This document shows positions 1 to 7,835 of a stretch of 24,852 bases of DNA, one piece after another. Positions within the stretch are counted from its first letter, which is position 1. Each line of letters starts with the position of its first letter. The translations under genes were made by a program, and so were the position numbers. Origin of the DNA: Bordetella parapertussis (GTDB lineage Bacteria > Pseudomonadota > Gammaproteobacteria > Burkholderiales > Burkholderiaceae_C); contig CAMCWS010000131.1 of the NCBI GenBank assembly GCA_945882755.1, positions 1-24,852 of the forward strand. Reading direction: 5' to 3'. A model generated the notes under the pieces. It searched no databases, was not told where the DNA came from, and saw only the letters and a list, made by a program, of their open reading frames with translations.

Positions 1-7
1 CAAAGCC

Positions 8-1072
8 ATGAGCATTCAAACCGACAACTTTGGCGAAGACTTCAACCCAGCACCCCGCGTGGTATCAGCCGCACCGGTAAGTCCGCGAGAAGAGGCAATA
101 GAACGTGCCTTGCGCCCCAAACTGCTGCAAGAGTATGTGGGCCAAGCCAAGGTGCGCGAGCAATTGGAAATTTTCATTGGTGCTGCACGCAACCGCGATG
201 AAGCGCTGGACCATGTGCTGCTGTTTGGCCCACCGGGCTTGGGTAAAACCACGCTCAGCCACATCATTGCCCAAGAGTTGGGTGTGAACCTGCGCCAAAC
301 CAGCGGCCCGGTGTTGGAAAAGCCCAAAGACCTGGCAGCGCTGTTGACCAACTTGGAAAAAAACGATGTGCTGTTCATCGACGAAATCCACCGTTTGTCG
401 CCCGTGGTGGAAGAAATTTTGTACCCTGCACTGGAGGACTACCAAATCGACATCATGATCGGCGAGGGGCCGGCTGCGCGCAGCATCAAGCTCGATTTGC
501 AGCCCTTCACCTTGGTGGGTGCCACCACCCGCGCCGGCATGTTGACCAACCCGCTGCGCGACCGTTTTGGCATCGTGGCGCGTTTGGAGTTTTACAGCGC
601 CGAGGAGTTGCAGCGCATCGTCATGCGCAGCGGCGGCTTGCTCAAAGCACAGCTCGACGAACAAGGCGGCTTCGAGATTGCCCGCCGCTCTCGCGGCACA
701 CCCCGCATCGCCAATCGCTTGCTGCGCCGGGTGCGTGACTACGCCGAGGTCAAGGCCGATGGGCGCATCACCCAAGCGGTGGCCCAAGCCGCATTGGCCA
801 TGCTCGATGTGGACCCGCAAGGCTTTGACCTGATGGACCGCAAGTTATTGGAGGCCGTGATTCACCGTTTTGACGGCGGCCCCGTGGGCTTGGACAACAT
901 CGCCGCCAGCATCGGTGAAGAGCGCGACACCATCGAAGATGTGATCGAGCCCTTTTTAATTCAGCAGGGTTTTTTGCAGCGCACACCGCGCGGTCGCATC
1001 GCCACTTTGGCCGCGTATCGGCATTTGGGGGTGGCGGCACCCCAGCGCGAAAGCGGCTTGTTTGGCGAGTGA
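8..1072 (+). CDS. ruvB: Holliday junction branch migration ATPase RuvB
   Basis: RuvB is the hexameric AAA+ motor that, with RuvA, drives branch migration of Holliday junctions during recombinational repair in the cytoplasm. The 354-residue product is normal length for the family. Visible in order: the N-terminal RuvB sequence with [12 protein letters not shown] (residues 35-46), Walker A GPPGLGKT (74-81), Walker B with DEIH (125-128), the GATTRAG segment (171-177) followed by RDRFG (184-188) carrying the conserved arginine, and a C-terminal winged-helix region ending in the [18 protein letters not shown] stretch that contacts DNA. The ATG at base 8 matches the usual family start. ruvA and ruvC are not seen and would lie to the left if the common order holds. 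It converges on the phosphatase gene with only 3 bases between the stops. Identification is secure. Confidence 0.98.
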   Translation: MSIQTDNFGEDFNPAPRVVSAAPVSPREEAIERALRPKLLQEYVGQAKVREQLEIFIGAARNRDEALDHVLLFGPPGLGKTTLSHIIAQELGVNLRQTSGPVLEKPKDLAALLTNLEKNDVLFIDEIHRLSPVVEEILYPALEDYQIDIMIGEGPAARSIKLDLQPFTLVGATTRAGMLTNPLRDRFGIVARLEFYSAEELQRIVMRSGGLLKAQLDEQGGFEIARRSRGTPRIANRLLRRVRDYAEVKADGRITQAVAQAALAMLDVDPQGFDLMDRKLLEAVIHRFDGGPVGLDNIAASIGEERDTIEDVIEPFLIQQGFLQRTPRGRIATLAAYRHLGVAAPQRESGLFGE

Positions 1073-1075
1073 TGT

Positions 1076-1714
1076 TCAGGCGCTAGATTCATCCTTGGGC
1101 GCATCCAAATGCGCCTCATCGGCCCACCCCACAATTTGTAGACCCTCAGGCGTCCACAGCAAACGATTGATGGCGGTGTTGCGCAAGCCCCAGGTACGCG
1201 GCGCTTGCAAAGCTTGGCCGGTTGCCATGCGGTACAAAATATCCAATACACCGCCATGGGTGACCCACAACACTTGCTGCCCTGTATGGGGCGATGCCAT
1301 GTCATGAATCAACGCAGCAATTCGGGCATGCAACATGACCAAGCTTTCGCCTCCACCTTGTGGCATCCAATCAGGGTGACGCACCCGCCACTGTTCGGCG
1401 TCTTCAGGCCATTGGTTTTGAATGTCTGCCCATGTATGGCCTTGAAAATCGCCAAAGTGACGCTCACGAAGTTGGGGGCGAGCTTGAATCGGTATCTGTT
1501 TTGTGGAGGCCACGGCCTGTGCAGTGTCAAAAGCACGGCTTAAATCACTGGCATAGATGGCATGAATATCTTCATCCGCCAAGGCTTTTGCAAGTTGTTG
1601 TGCCTGCCAACGGCCATGGTCATTCAGGGGTATATCAATTTGACCTTGTATGCGTGTATCCACATTCCAAGCGGTTTCCCCGTGGCGAATGGCCAAAATG
1701 CGAGTGATCATCAT
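1076..1714 (-). CDS. histidine phosphatase family protein (phosphoglycerate mutase-like)
   Basis: This is a cytoplasmic enzyme of the histidine phosphatase superfamily (branch with GpmB and CobC), which removes phosphate through a phosphohistidine intermediate; the substrate cannot be told from sequence. Starting at the ATG pair near 1714 gives 212 residues beginning MMITRILAIRHGETAWN. RHGE holds the catalytic histidine; the later motifs YASDLSRAFDTA (second arginine), ERHFGDFQG (acid/base glutamate region) and WVTHGGVLDIL (second histidine) are all present, so the active site looks intact. The frame stays open upstream to 1789, but that extension has no family resemblance and would run into the divergent tetR promoter. 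No strong ribosome binding site is seen, so the start could be either of the two adjacent ATGs. Its 3' end converges tightly on ruvB. Confidence 0.93.
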   Translation of the reverse strand: MMITRILAIRHGETAWNVDTRIQGQIDIPLNDHGRWQAQQLAKALADEDIHAIYASDLSRAFDTAQAVASTKQIPIQARPQLRERHFGDFQGHTWADIQNQWPEDAEQWRVRHPDWMPQGGGESLVMLHARIAALIHDMASPHTGQQVLWVTHGGVLDILYRMATGQALQAPRTWGLRNTAINRLLWTPEGLQIVGWADEAHLDAPKDESSA

Positions 1715-1783
1715 GCCCGCGAGTTTAAAGGGCGACAAGAAACCCTTATGGATCGCTGGTGGATGTGCAAAACACGTCAAATA

Positions 1784-1797
1784 GTGCAAAATAGCAC
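1784..1797. promoter_or_regulatory. short inverted repeat in the divergent phosphatase/tetR promoter region
   Basis: GTGC-AAAATA-GCAC is a perfect 4+4 inverted repeat 22 bases before the tetR start and about 70 bases before the phosphatase start. TetR-family proteins bind palindromes in such divergent gaps and often repress their own gene. The arms are short, so this is only a candidate operator. Confidence 0.25.
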
Positions 1798-1818
1798 GGT
1801 CGTTCTATTTTTAGGCCA

Positions 1819-2487
1819 ATGCCTGTGATTTCACAACACTCCATGACTGACATTCCCGATGCAGAGGCCGGCAGCGGTAGGGCTCGGTTAATGCAAAAAG
1901 GGCAGCAAACCAAAAGCGCGATTGTCGACGCGGCTTTAGGTCTGGCTACTCAAATTGGCATTGAGGGCTTGAGTATTGGAGCGGTTGCAGAAGTGATGCA
2001 GATGAGCAAGTCAGGTGTTTTTGCGCACTTTGGTTCTCGTGAGGAATTGCAAATCTCTGTAGTGCGTGAATACCACCATCGATTTGAATTGGAAGTTTTT
2101 TATCCTGCCATGCAAGAAAATCGTGGGTTGCCACGGCTTCAAGCACTGTTCGCCAACTGGATGAAGCGTACCTCAGCAGAGATTGATTCGGGTTGCTTGT
2201 ACATCAGCGGCGCAGCAGAGTTTGACGACAGACCCGGACCCGTCAGTGATGCCTTGGCCAGCTCTGTCAAGACCTGGCTCAGCGCTTTGCATCGCTGTGT
2301 ATTGAAAGCGCGTGAAGCAGGTCATTTGGCTGAGAACACGGACGCCGCCCAAATGTCATTTGAGCTGCACGGCTTGATACTGGCCTTGCATTACGAAGCC
2401 AGATTTCTCAAAACAGACAAAAGCCTAGACCGCGCTCAACGCGGTTTTGAACATATTTTGTTGCGCTACGGCGCATCCCTAACCTAA
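1819..2487 (+). CDS. TetR/AcrR family transcriptional regulator
   Basis: This is a 222-residue TetR-type repressor. The DNA-binding domain is clear at about residues 30-78: TKSAIVDAALGLATQIGIEGLSIGAVAEVMQMSKSGVFAHFGSREEL in outline, with the signature helix-turn-helix followed by the F-x-H-F-x-S/N-K/R-E-E-L pattern. The C-terminal half (FANWMKRT, GCLYISGAAEFDD) resembles the ligand-binding domain of TetR regulators that sit beside acyl-CoA dehydrogenase genes. An alternative ATG lies 24 bases downstream at 1843; 1819 has a modest AGG upstream. The acyl-CoA dehydrogenase starts 13 bases after the stop, so co-transcription and control of the downstream fatty acid genes by an acyl-CoA-type ligand is a fair inference. 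The ligand is unknown. Confidence 0.92.
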   Translation: MPVISQHSMTDIPDAEAGSGRARLMQKGQQTKSAIVDAALGLATQIGIEGLSIGAVAEVMQMSKSGVFAHFGSREELQISVVREYHHRFELEVFYPAMQENRGLPRLQALFANWMKRTSAEIDSGCLYISGAAEFDDRPGPVSDALASSVKTWLSALHRCVLKAREAGHLAENTDAAQMSFELHGLILALHYEARFLKTDKSLDRAQRGFEHILLRYGASLT

Positions 2488-2500
2488 GGAAAATTTGACC

Positions 2501-4297
2501 ATGCCCAGCTACACCCCGCCTTTGCGCGATATGCAATTTGTGATGAATGAAGTGTTAGATGTACCCACAGTACTCAAAAGTTTGCCGACCCATGCAGAAC
2601 TCGACGCTGACACGATTGCCGCCGTCTTGGAAGAAGGCGGTAAATTTGCCACTGAGGTGTTGATGCCCCTGAACCAAGTGGGTGACAAGCAAGGTTGCCA
2701 GTTAGACAACAAAACCCATGAAGTCACGACGCCCAAAGGTTTCAAAGAAGCTTTTGGACAATTTGCACAAGGCGGGTGGCCTGCACTTAGTTGCGACCCG
2801 GCCTATGGTGGTCAAGGTTTGCCGATTGTGGTGAACCAGTGCTTTTATGAAATGCTCAACAGTGCCAACCAAGCGTGGACCATGTACCCAGGACTGACCC
2901 ACGGAGCTTATGAATGCTTGCATGCGCATGGCACAGAAGAACAAAAGCAGATGTACCTGCCTCGCCTCACCAATGGCGAGTGGACGGGCACCATGTGTTT
3001 GACAGAATCCCATTGCGGCACCGATCTGGGCTTGCTTCGCACCAAGGCTGAGCCGCAAGCTGATGGCAGTTACAAACTGACTGGCAACAAAATTTTCATC
3101 AGTGCTGGCGAGCATGACTTGGTGAGCAATATTGTTCACTTGGTACTGGCGCGGCTGCCAGACGCACCCGTGGGCAGCAAAGGCATCAGCCTCTTTGTGG
3201 TGCCCAAGTTTTTGGTCAACAGTGACGGCAGCTTGGGCGAGCGCAATGCGATTTACTGCGGTGGCTTAGAACACAAAATGGGCATCCACGGCAACGCCAC
3301 TTGCCAAATGGTGCTCGATGGTGCGGTCGGCACCTTGGTGGGTCAACCACACAAAGGCTTGGCGGCGATGTTTGTGATGATGAATGCCGCTCGCATAGGT
3401 GTTGGCATGCAGTCGCTGGGCTTGACCGAAGTGGCTTACCAAAATGCTTTGGCCTATGCCAAAGACCGCTTGCAGTCTCGAAGCCTCTCAGGTGTAAAAA
3501 GTCCAGACAAACCCGCTGACAGCATTTTGGTTCATCCCGATGTGCGCAAGATGTTGCTGACCGCTAAAGCATACGCAGAAGGTGGAAGGGCCTTGAACCT
3601 TTACTGTGCCTTGCTAATTGATCAAGAACTTCACCATCCTGATGCGGCTGTGCGAGCAGAAGCGCTGGAGATGGTGGCCATGCTCACGCCCATCGTCAAA
3701 GCCTTCATCACCGACAACGGCTGGATAGCTACCTCTTCTTGCATGCAAGTGTTTGGTGGTCATGGTTTTATCCACGAATGGGGTATGGAGCAATTTGTGC
3801 GTGACTCACGCATCAATATGATTTACGAGGGTACCAACACCATCCAAAGCTTGGATTTGTTAGGGCGTAAGGTCTTGGGTAACCAAGGGGCGACATTGAA
3901 GAAGTTTGGCAAGCTGATTGCTACCTTGGTCGCTGAAGAAACCGACAACGAAGACATGGCCGAGTTCATCCAGCCCTTGGCAAAGTTAGGCCAGCAAATG
4001 ACCCAGTTCACTGGTGAAATTGGCATGAAAGCCATGTCAAATGCAGATGAAGTAGGTGCTGCAGCGGTGGATTACTTGCGCGTCACAGGCCATTTGGTGT
4101 TCGCCTATTTCTGGGCACGTATGGCCAAAGTGGCATTGCAAAAAATCGCTGATGGCAACCGCGATCCGTTTTACAAAGCCAAATTGCAAACGGCTAGGTT
4201 TTACTTTGCAAAGTTGTTGCCAGAGACTGCGAGTTTGATGCAAACTGCTCGCGCTGGAAGCGCTGTGTTGATGGACACCCAAGATGTTTTTGCTTAA
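2501..4297 (+). CDS. acyl-CoA dehydrogenase, ~600-residue C-terminally extended type
   Basis: This FAD enzyme introduces the alpha,beta double bond into an acyl-CoA, the first step of beta-oxidation, and passes electrons to ETF. The 598-residue length and the opening MPSYTPPLRDMQFVMNEVL are typical of the subgroup with an extra C-terminal domain, which includes FadE-like proteins and the 3-methylmercaptopropionyl-CoA dehydrogenase DmdC. The middle domain shows MCLTESHCGTDLG (FAD/substrate contacts). IYEGTNTIQ places the likely catalytic glutamate at residue 443, followed by the usual SLDLLGRKVL. Start: an in-frame TTG lies 6 bases earlier, but the ATG at 2501 has AAGGA about 10 bases upstream. 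It lies between tetR and a DUF2147 gene, with an enoyl-CoA hydratase/isomerase further on, consistent with a fatty acyl-CoA operon. Chain-length specificity is not readable. Confidence 0.95.
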   Translation: MPSYTPPLRDMQFVMNEVLDVPTVLKSLPTHAELDADTIAAVLEEGGKFATEVLMPLNQVGDKQGCQLDNKTHEVTTPKGFKEAFGQFAQGGWPALSCDPAYGGQGLPIVVNQCFYEMLNSANQAWTMYPGLTHGAYECLHAHGTEEQKQMYLPRLTNGEWTGTMCLTESHCGTDLGLLRTKAEPQADGSYKLTGNKIFISAGEHDLVSNIVHLVLARLPDAPVGSKGISLFVVPKFLVNSDGSLGERNAIYCGGLEHKMGIHGNATCQMVLDGAVGTLVGQPHKGLAAMFVMMNAARIGVGMQSLGLTEVAYQNALAYAKDRLQSRSLSGVKSPDKPADSILVHPDVRKMLLTAKAYAEGGRALNLYCALLIDQELHHPDAAVRAEALEMVAMLTPIVKAFITDNGWIATSSCMQVFGGHGFIHEWGMEQFVRDSRINMIYEGTNTIQSLDLLGRKVLGNQGATLKKFGKLIATLVAEETDNEDMAEFIQPLAKLGQQMTQFTGEIGMKAMSNADEVGAAAVDYLRVTGHLVFAYFWARMAKVALQKIADGNRDPFYKAKLQTARFYFAKLLPETASLMQTARAGSAVLMDTQDVFA

Positions 4298-4322
4298 ATA
4301 CCGACTCACCAAGGAGACACCG

Positions 4323-4763
4323 ATGAAAAAATTCTTTTTTGCTTTGCTGAGCATGGCCGCTATGACAGCTTTTGCCCAAATGACGCCCGTTGGTGTGTGG
4401 CACACCATTGACGATGAAACCAACCAACCCAAAGGCGAGATAAAGATTTTTGAAAAAGACGGTGCCCTGGTAGGTGTCGTGGGGCGCGCACTCAAAGATG
4501 ACCCCAATGCCAAACCCAATTGCGACAAGTGTGTGGATGACCGCAAAGGGCAGCCCATCATTGGCATGGAAATTTTGCGTGGCTTAAAGCGCGAAGGCAA
4601 AGAATCCGAGAATTTATGGGCGGGTGGTGGAAAAATTTTAGACCCCACAAACGGGAAGCTGTACACCGTGAAAATGGTGCCGATTGAAGGCGGAAAACGC
4701 TTGCAAGTGCGAGGCTACATTGGTCCGTTTTACCGCACCCAATTCTGGAATCGTGTTGAGTAA
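4323..4763 (+). CDS. DUF2147 family secreted protein
   Basis: This is a 146-residue exported protein of the DUF2147 family, whose function is unknown. It begins MKKFFFALLSMAAMTAFA, a clear Sec signal peptide with likely cleavage after Ala18, so the mature protein is probably periplasmic. The mature part shows the family pattern: GVWHTIDDETNQPKGEIKI at its start, an NCDKCVDD segment with two cysteines that could form a disulfide or hold a metal, then GMEILRGLK, GGGKILDPTNGKLY and RGYIGPFYRTQFW. The ATG at 4323 follows a strong AGGAG at about 8 bases; the longer open frame from 4284 overlaps the acyl-CoA dehydrogenase and lacks support. It sits 25 bases after the dehydrogenase stop, so it is probably co-transcribed, although DUF2147 genes have no known link to fatty acid oxidation. 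Confidence 0.93.
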   Translation: MKKFFFALLSMAAMTAFAQMTPVGVWHTIDDETNQPKGEIKIFEKDGALVGVVGRALKDDPNAKPNCDKCVDDRKGQPIIGMEILRGLKREGKESENLWAGGGKILDPTNGKLYTVKMVPIEGGKRLQVRGYIGPFYRTQFWNRVE

Positions 4764-4785
4764 TTTAACTAGCAGCAAAACTGAT

Positions 4786-5544
4786 ATGGACTTAGTCTTA
4801 CAGCACTTCGAAAGCGGCGTGTTAACGCTGACCCTCAACCGAGTCGATAAAAAAAATTCACTCACCTCAGCCATGTACGCTGAGTTGGCCCAAGCCTTGA
4901 CATCTGCTGAAGCGGATGCACACACCAAGGTTGTGCTGATTCAAGGCCATGAAACTGTTTTTAGCGCAGGCAACGACATTGCCGACTTTTTACAGCAACC
5001 GGCAGCAGGTGAAGACTCCCCTGTGTTTCGTTTTCTGCGCGGTATTGCGGTTTTTTCAAAGCCCTTGATTGCTTCAGTTTGTGGACCGGCTGTGGGTGTG
5101 GGTACCACCCTGTTGCTGCATTGCGATTTGGTTTATGCAGGCGATAACGCTGCGTTTTCCATGCCGTTTGTGAACTTGGGTTTGTGTCCAGAGGCAGGGT
5201 CAAGTCTGCTGGCGGTCCAGCTCATGGGCTACCAGCGTGCAGCTGAAGCCTTGTTGATGGGCGAGCCATTTTTGGCAGAGACCGCTTTGGAGATAGGCTT
5301 GGTTAGCAGAGTGTTGCCACCCACAGAGACCAATGCTTATGCTCAACAGCAAGCCCGCAAAATGGCGGCCAAGCCTTTATCTTCCTTGATGGAAACCAAA
5401 CGCTTGATGAAAGCGGGAATCACGCCTAAAGTGTTGGAACGCATCAAGCAAGAAGGCCTGGTGTTTGGCCGCATGCTCAAAGAGCCTGCAGCCATTGAGG
5501 CTTTCAGTGCCTTCATGGAAAAGCGCAAACCGGTGTTCTACTGA
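4786..5544 (+). CDS. enoyl-CoA hydratase/isomerase family protein, probably isomerase-type
   Basis: This 252-residue crotonase-fold protein acts on enoyl-CoA thioesters. The oxyanion-hole segments are VFSAGNDIADF and PAVGVGTTLLLHCDLVYA. In true hydratases the first catalytic glutamate lies in a GGGCE motif; here the aligned position is Thr108. The second glutamate is kept in LCPEAGSS (Glu136). One-glutamate crotonases with this AVGVGTTLL...PEG/AxSS pattern resemble eukaryotic ECI2, so delta3,delta2-enoyl-CoA isomerase is more likely than hydratase; that is an inference. Start: the ATG at 4786 fits the family (MDLVLQHFESGVLTLTLNR) but has no good ribosome binding site. A GTG at 4753, overlapping the DUF2147 stop and preceded by TGGA, is an alternative suggesting translational coupling. 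Its stop TGA abuts the TCA that encodes the stop of the convergent thioesterase gene. Confidence 0.92.
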   Translation: MDLVLQHFESGVLTLTLNRVDKKNSLTSAMYAELAQALTSAEADAHTKVVLIQGHETVFSAGNDIADFLQQPAAGEDSPVFRFLRGIAVFSKPLIASVCGPAVGVGTTLLLHCDLVYAGDNAAFSMPFVNLGLCPEAGSSLLAVQLMGYQRAAEALLMGEPFLAETALEIGLVSRVLPPTETNAYAQQQARKMAAKPLSSLMETKRLMKAGITPKVLERIKQEGLVFGRMLKEPAAIEAFSAFMEKRKPVFY

Positions 5545-5973
5545 TCAAGCGTCTTTGCGTTGAATGTGTCTGGGTTTACCTTGGGCATCAATCGCGACAT
5601 AAGTCACCATCGCCTCGGTCACTTTCAAGTAGGTACCTTGCAAAGTGAAGCGCTCGGCAAACACCTCTACCTTGACAGTGATAGAAGTATTGCCGATGCG
5701 CTTGATGGCGCTGAAAAAACTCAAAATGTCACCCACTTTGACGGGCTGCTTGAACACAAACTCATTGACTGCCACGGTAGCTAATCGACCGTTGACGTAG
5801 CGTGCTGGCAAAACCGCACCCGCCAAGTCAACCTGCGCCATCACCCAGCCACCAAAAATATCACCATTCGCATTGCAATCGGCTGGCATGGGAATGACTT
5901 TGAGAACCAACTCTTGGTCCGTGGGAAGGGCTTTGATGGTAAAGCGCGGGTCGAGGGTATCGGTCACAGGCAC
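5545..5973 (-). CDS. acyl-CoA thioesterase, hotdog fold (YciA-like)
   Basis: This 142-residue hotdog-fold enzyme hydrolyses acyl-CoA to free acid and CoA in the cytoplasm. The family core is visible: NANGDIFGGWVMAQVDLAGA with Asp38, the likely catalytic residue, and Asp49 further along the helix, followed by VAVNEFVFKQPVKVGDIL and a final strand TYVAIDAQGKPR. Size and motif order match the YciA / acyl-CoA hydrolase group. It converges on the enoyl-CoA hydratase/isomerase gene with no bases between the two stop codons, which share a TGATCA palindrome. Position next to beta-oxidation genes suggests it balances the acyl-CoA pool. Its start lies 35 bases from that of the divergent ABC transporter gene, so the two promoters are in a very small gap. 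Confidence 0.94.
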   Translation of the reverse strand: MPVTDTLDPRFTIKALPTDQELVLKVIPMPADCNANGDIFGGWVMAQVDLAGAVLPARYVNGRLATVAVNEFVFKQPVKVGDILSFFSAIKRIGNTSITVKVEVFAERFTLQGTYLKVTEAMVTYVAIDAQGKPRHIQRKDA

Positions 5974-6008
5974 AATCCTAGTTGTTCATTCTTTCGCTAT
6001 TGTGCTTT

Positions 6009-7835
6009 ATGCGCCCCTCTGTCACCTCATCACCTGCTATGCCTGAAGCCACTGTGCCTGCCCCAGCTGTTTCTGATTGGCACACCTTGGCCCGCTTGTT
6101 CCCCTATTTGTGGGAATACAAATGGCGCGTGATGGCTGCGTTGTCCTTCATGGTGGGCGCCAAGCTTGCCAACGTCGGCGTACCCATACTGCTTAAAAAC
6201 TTGATTGATCAAATGACACCGCAGCCCACAGGTGTGCAAGTGCTGTTGGTGGTGCCGGTTGCCCTGCTGATCGGCTATGGCTTGCTGCGTTTATCGGTCT
6301 CTGCGTTCACCGAGCTGCGTGAGTTGATTTTTGCCAAAGCCACACAAGGTGCGGCTCGCACCATTGCCTTGCAAACCTTCCAGCATTTGCACGAGCTCAG
6401 CTTGCGTTTTCATCTTGAGCGGCAAACCGGTGGTATGAGCCGTGACATTGAAAGAGGTGTGCGCGGGATTGAGTCGCTGATTGCCTATTCGCTCTACAGC
6501 ATCGTGCCGACTTTGATCGAGGTGCTGTTGGTGCTGTGCATCTTGGGTTTTCAGTTTGACAAGTGGTATGCCATCATCACCTTGTGCGCTTTGGGTTTGT
6601 ATATTTATTTCACCGTGACAGTGACGGAGTGGCGTACCCAGTTTCGCAAACAGGTCAATGAGTTTGACTCCAGTGCCCATACCCGCGCCATTGATTCTTT
6701 GCTCAACTACGAGACTGTCAAGTATTTTGGCAACGAGGGCTTTGAAGCCAAAAGGTATGACGAAAGTCTGGACAAGTTACGCCTTGCCCGCATCAAAGCC
6801 CAAAATTCATTGAGTGCCCTCAATATGGGCCAACAACTCATCATCGCTGTGGCTTTGGTGACCATGCTGTGGCGAGCCACGCAGGGCGTGGTCGATGGGA
6901 ACTTGACCTTGGGCGACTTGGTGATGATCAACGCTTTCATGATTCAACTCTATATACCGTTGAATTTTTTGGGTGTGATTTACCGTGAGATCAAACAAAG
7001 CCTGACGGATTTGGACCGGATGTTCAAGTTGCTAGAGAAGGAGCGCGAAATTGCTGATGCGCCCAATGCGCAACAGCTATCCCTGACGAGTCCACCCAGC
7101 GTTGCGTTTGAACACATCCACTTTGCCTATGAGCAAGACCGGCCTATTTTGCAAGACGTGAGCTTCACCATTCCAACCGGCAAAACGGTGGCCGTTGTGG
7201 GTCCCTCGGGATCTGGCAAGTCAACTTTGGCACGTTTACTTTTTCGGTTTTATGACGTTCAGCAAGGGGTGGTTCGCATCGATGGACATCCTATAAGTCA
7301 ATTGACGCAAGCGAGTGTGCGTCAAGCCATTGGCATCGTGCCGCAAGACACCGTTTTATTCAATGACACCGTGTACTACAACATTGCGTATGGTCGGCCT
7401 TCGGCCTCTCGAGAAGAGGTCGAGCAAGCCGCACGTGCGGCACGTATACATGACTTTATTGTGTCCACACCCTTGGGTTACCAAACCATGGTCGGCGAGC
7501 GAGGCTTGAAGTTGTCGGGTGGCGAAAAACAGCGTGTAGCCATTGCACGAACACTGCTGAAAAACCCGTTCATTCTTATTTTTGACGAGGCCACATCCGC
7601 TTTGGACAGCAGCAATGAACGGGCTATTCAGTCGGAGTTACGTGAAGCGGCAAACAACAAAACCACTTTGGTCATTGCCCACCGACTTTCGACAGTTGTC
7701 GATGCACATGAAATCATCGTGCTGGACAAAGGCGTCATAGTGGAGCAGGGCACACATACGCAGTTGCTCGAAGCGCAAGGTGCGTACGCCCGCATGTGGT
7801 CAATGCAACAAAGCCAAGAAGAGCAAGCGCCTTAG
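6009..7835 (+). CDS. Atm1/ABCB7-type ABC half-transporter (membrane + ATPase domains)
   Basis: This is an inner-membrane half-exporter of 608 residues that would work as a homodimer. The N-terminal ~340 residues carry six predicted membrane segments; the motif NYETVKYFGNE and the segment GVIYREIKQSLTDLDRMF are typical of the Atm1/HMT1/ABCB7 branch, whose members export glutathione-linked sulfur or metal conjugates. The ATPase domain is complete: Walker A GPSGSGKS (398-405), Q-loop IGIVPQDT, signature LSGGEKQRVAIAR, Walker B with FDEA (Asp526-Glu527) and the switch histidine in IAHRLSTV. The first ATG (6009) was chosen; a TTG at 5982 and an ATG at 6039 are alternatives, and none has a good ribosome binding site. 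Its TAG stop overlaps the TAA of the convergent transglycosylase gene by two bases. The substrate is unknown. Confidence 0.93.
   Translation: MRPSVTSSPAMPEATVPAPAVSDWHTLARLFPYLWEYKWRVMAALSFMVGAKLANVGVPILLKNLIDQMTPQPTGVQVLLVVPVALLIGYGLLRLSVSAFTELRELIFAKATQGAARTIALQTFQHLHELSLRFHLERQTGGMSRDIERGVRGIESLIAYSLYSIVPTLIEVLLVLCILGFQFDKWYAIITLCALGLYIYFTVTVTEWRTQFRKQVNEFDSSAHTRAIDSLLNYETVKYFGNEGFEAKRYDESLDKLRLARIKAQNSLSALNMGQQLIIAVALVTMLWRATQGVVDGNLTLGDLVMINAFMIQLYIPLNFLGVIYREIKQSLTDLDRMFKLLEKEREIADAPNAQQLSLTSPPSVAFEHIHFAYEQDRPILQDVSFTIPTGKTVAVVGPSGSGKSTLARLLFRFYDVQQGVVRIDGHPISQLTQASVRQAIGIVPQDTVLFNDTVYYNIAYGRPSASREEVEQAARAARIHDFIVSTPLGYQTMVGERGLKLSGGEKQRVAIARTLLKNPFILIFDEATSALDSSNERAIQSELREAANNKTTLVIAHRLSTVVDAHEIIVLDKGVIVEQGTHTQLLEAQGAYARMWSMQQSQEEQAP

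Noticed and set aside
65..820. 251-residue frame antisense to ruvB, and similar long antisense frames over glmS (15478-16314, 16918-17529)
   Set aside because: Long opposite frames are common in codon-biased DNA; the sense genes are secure and the antisense products have low-complexity His/Gln/Ala composition with no family features.
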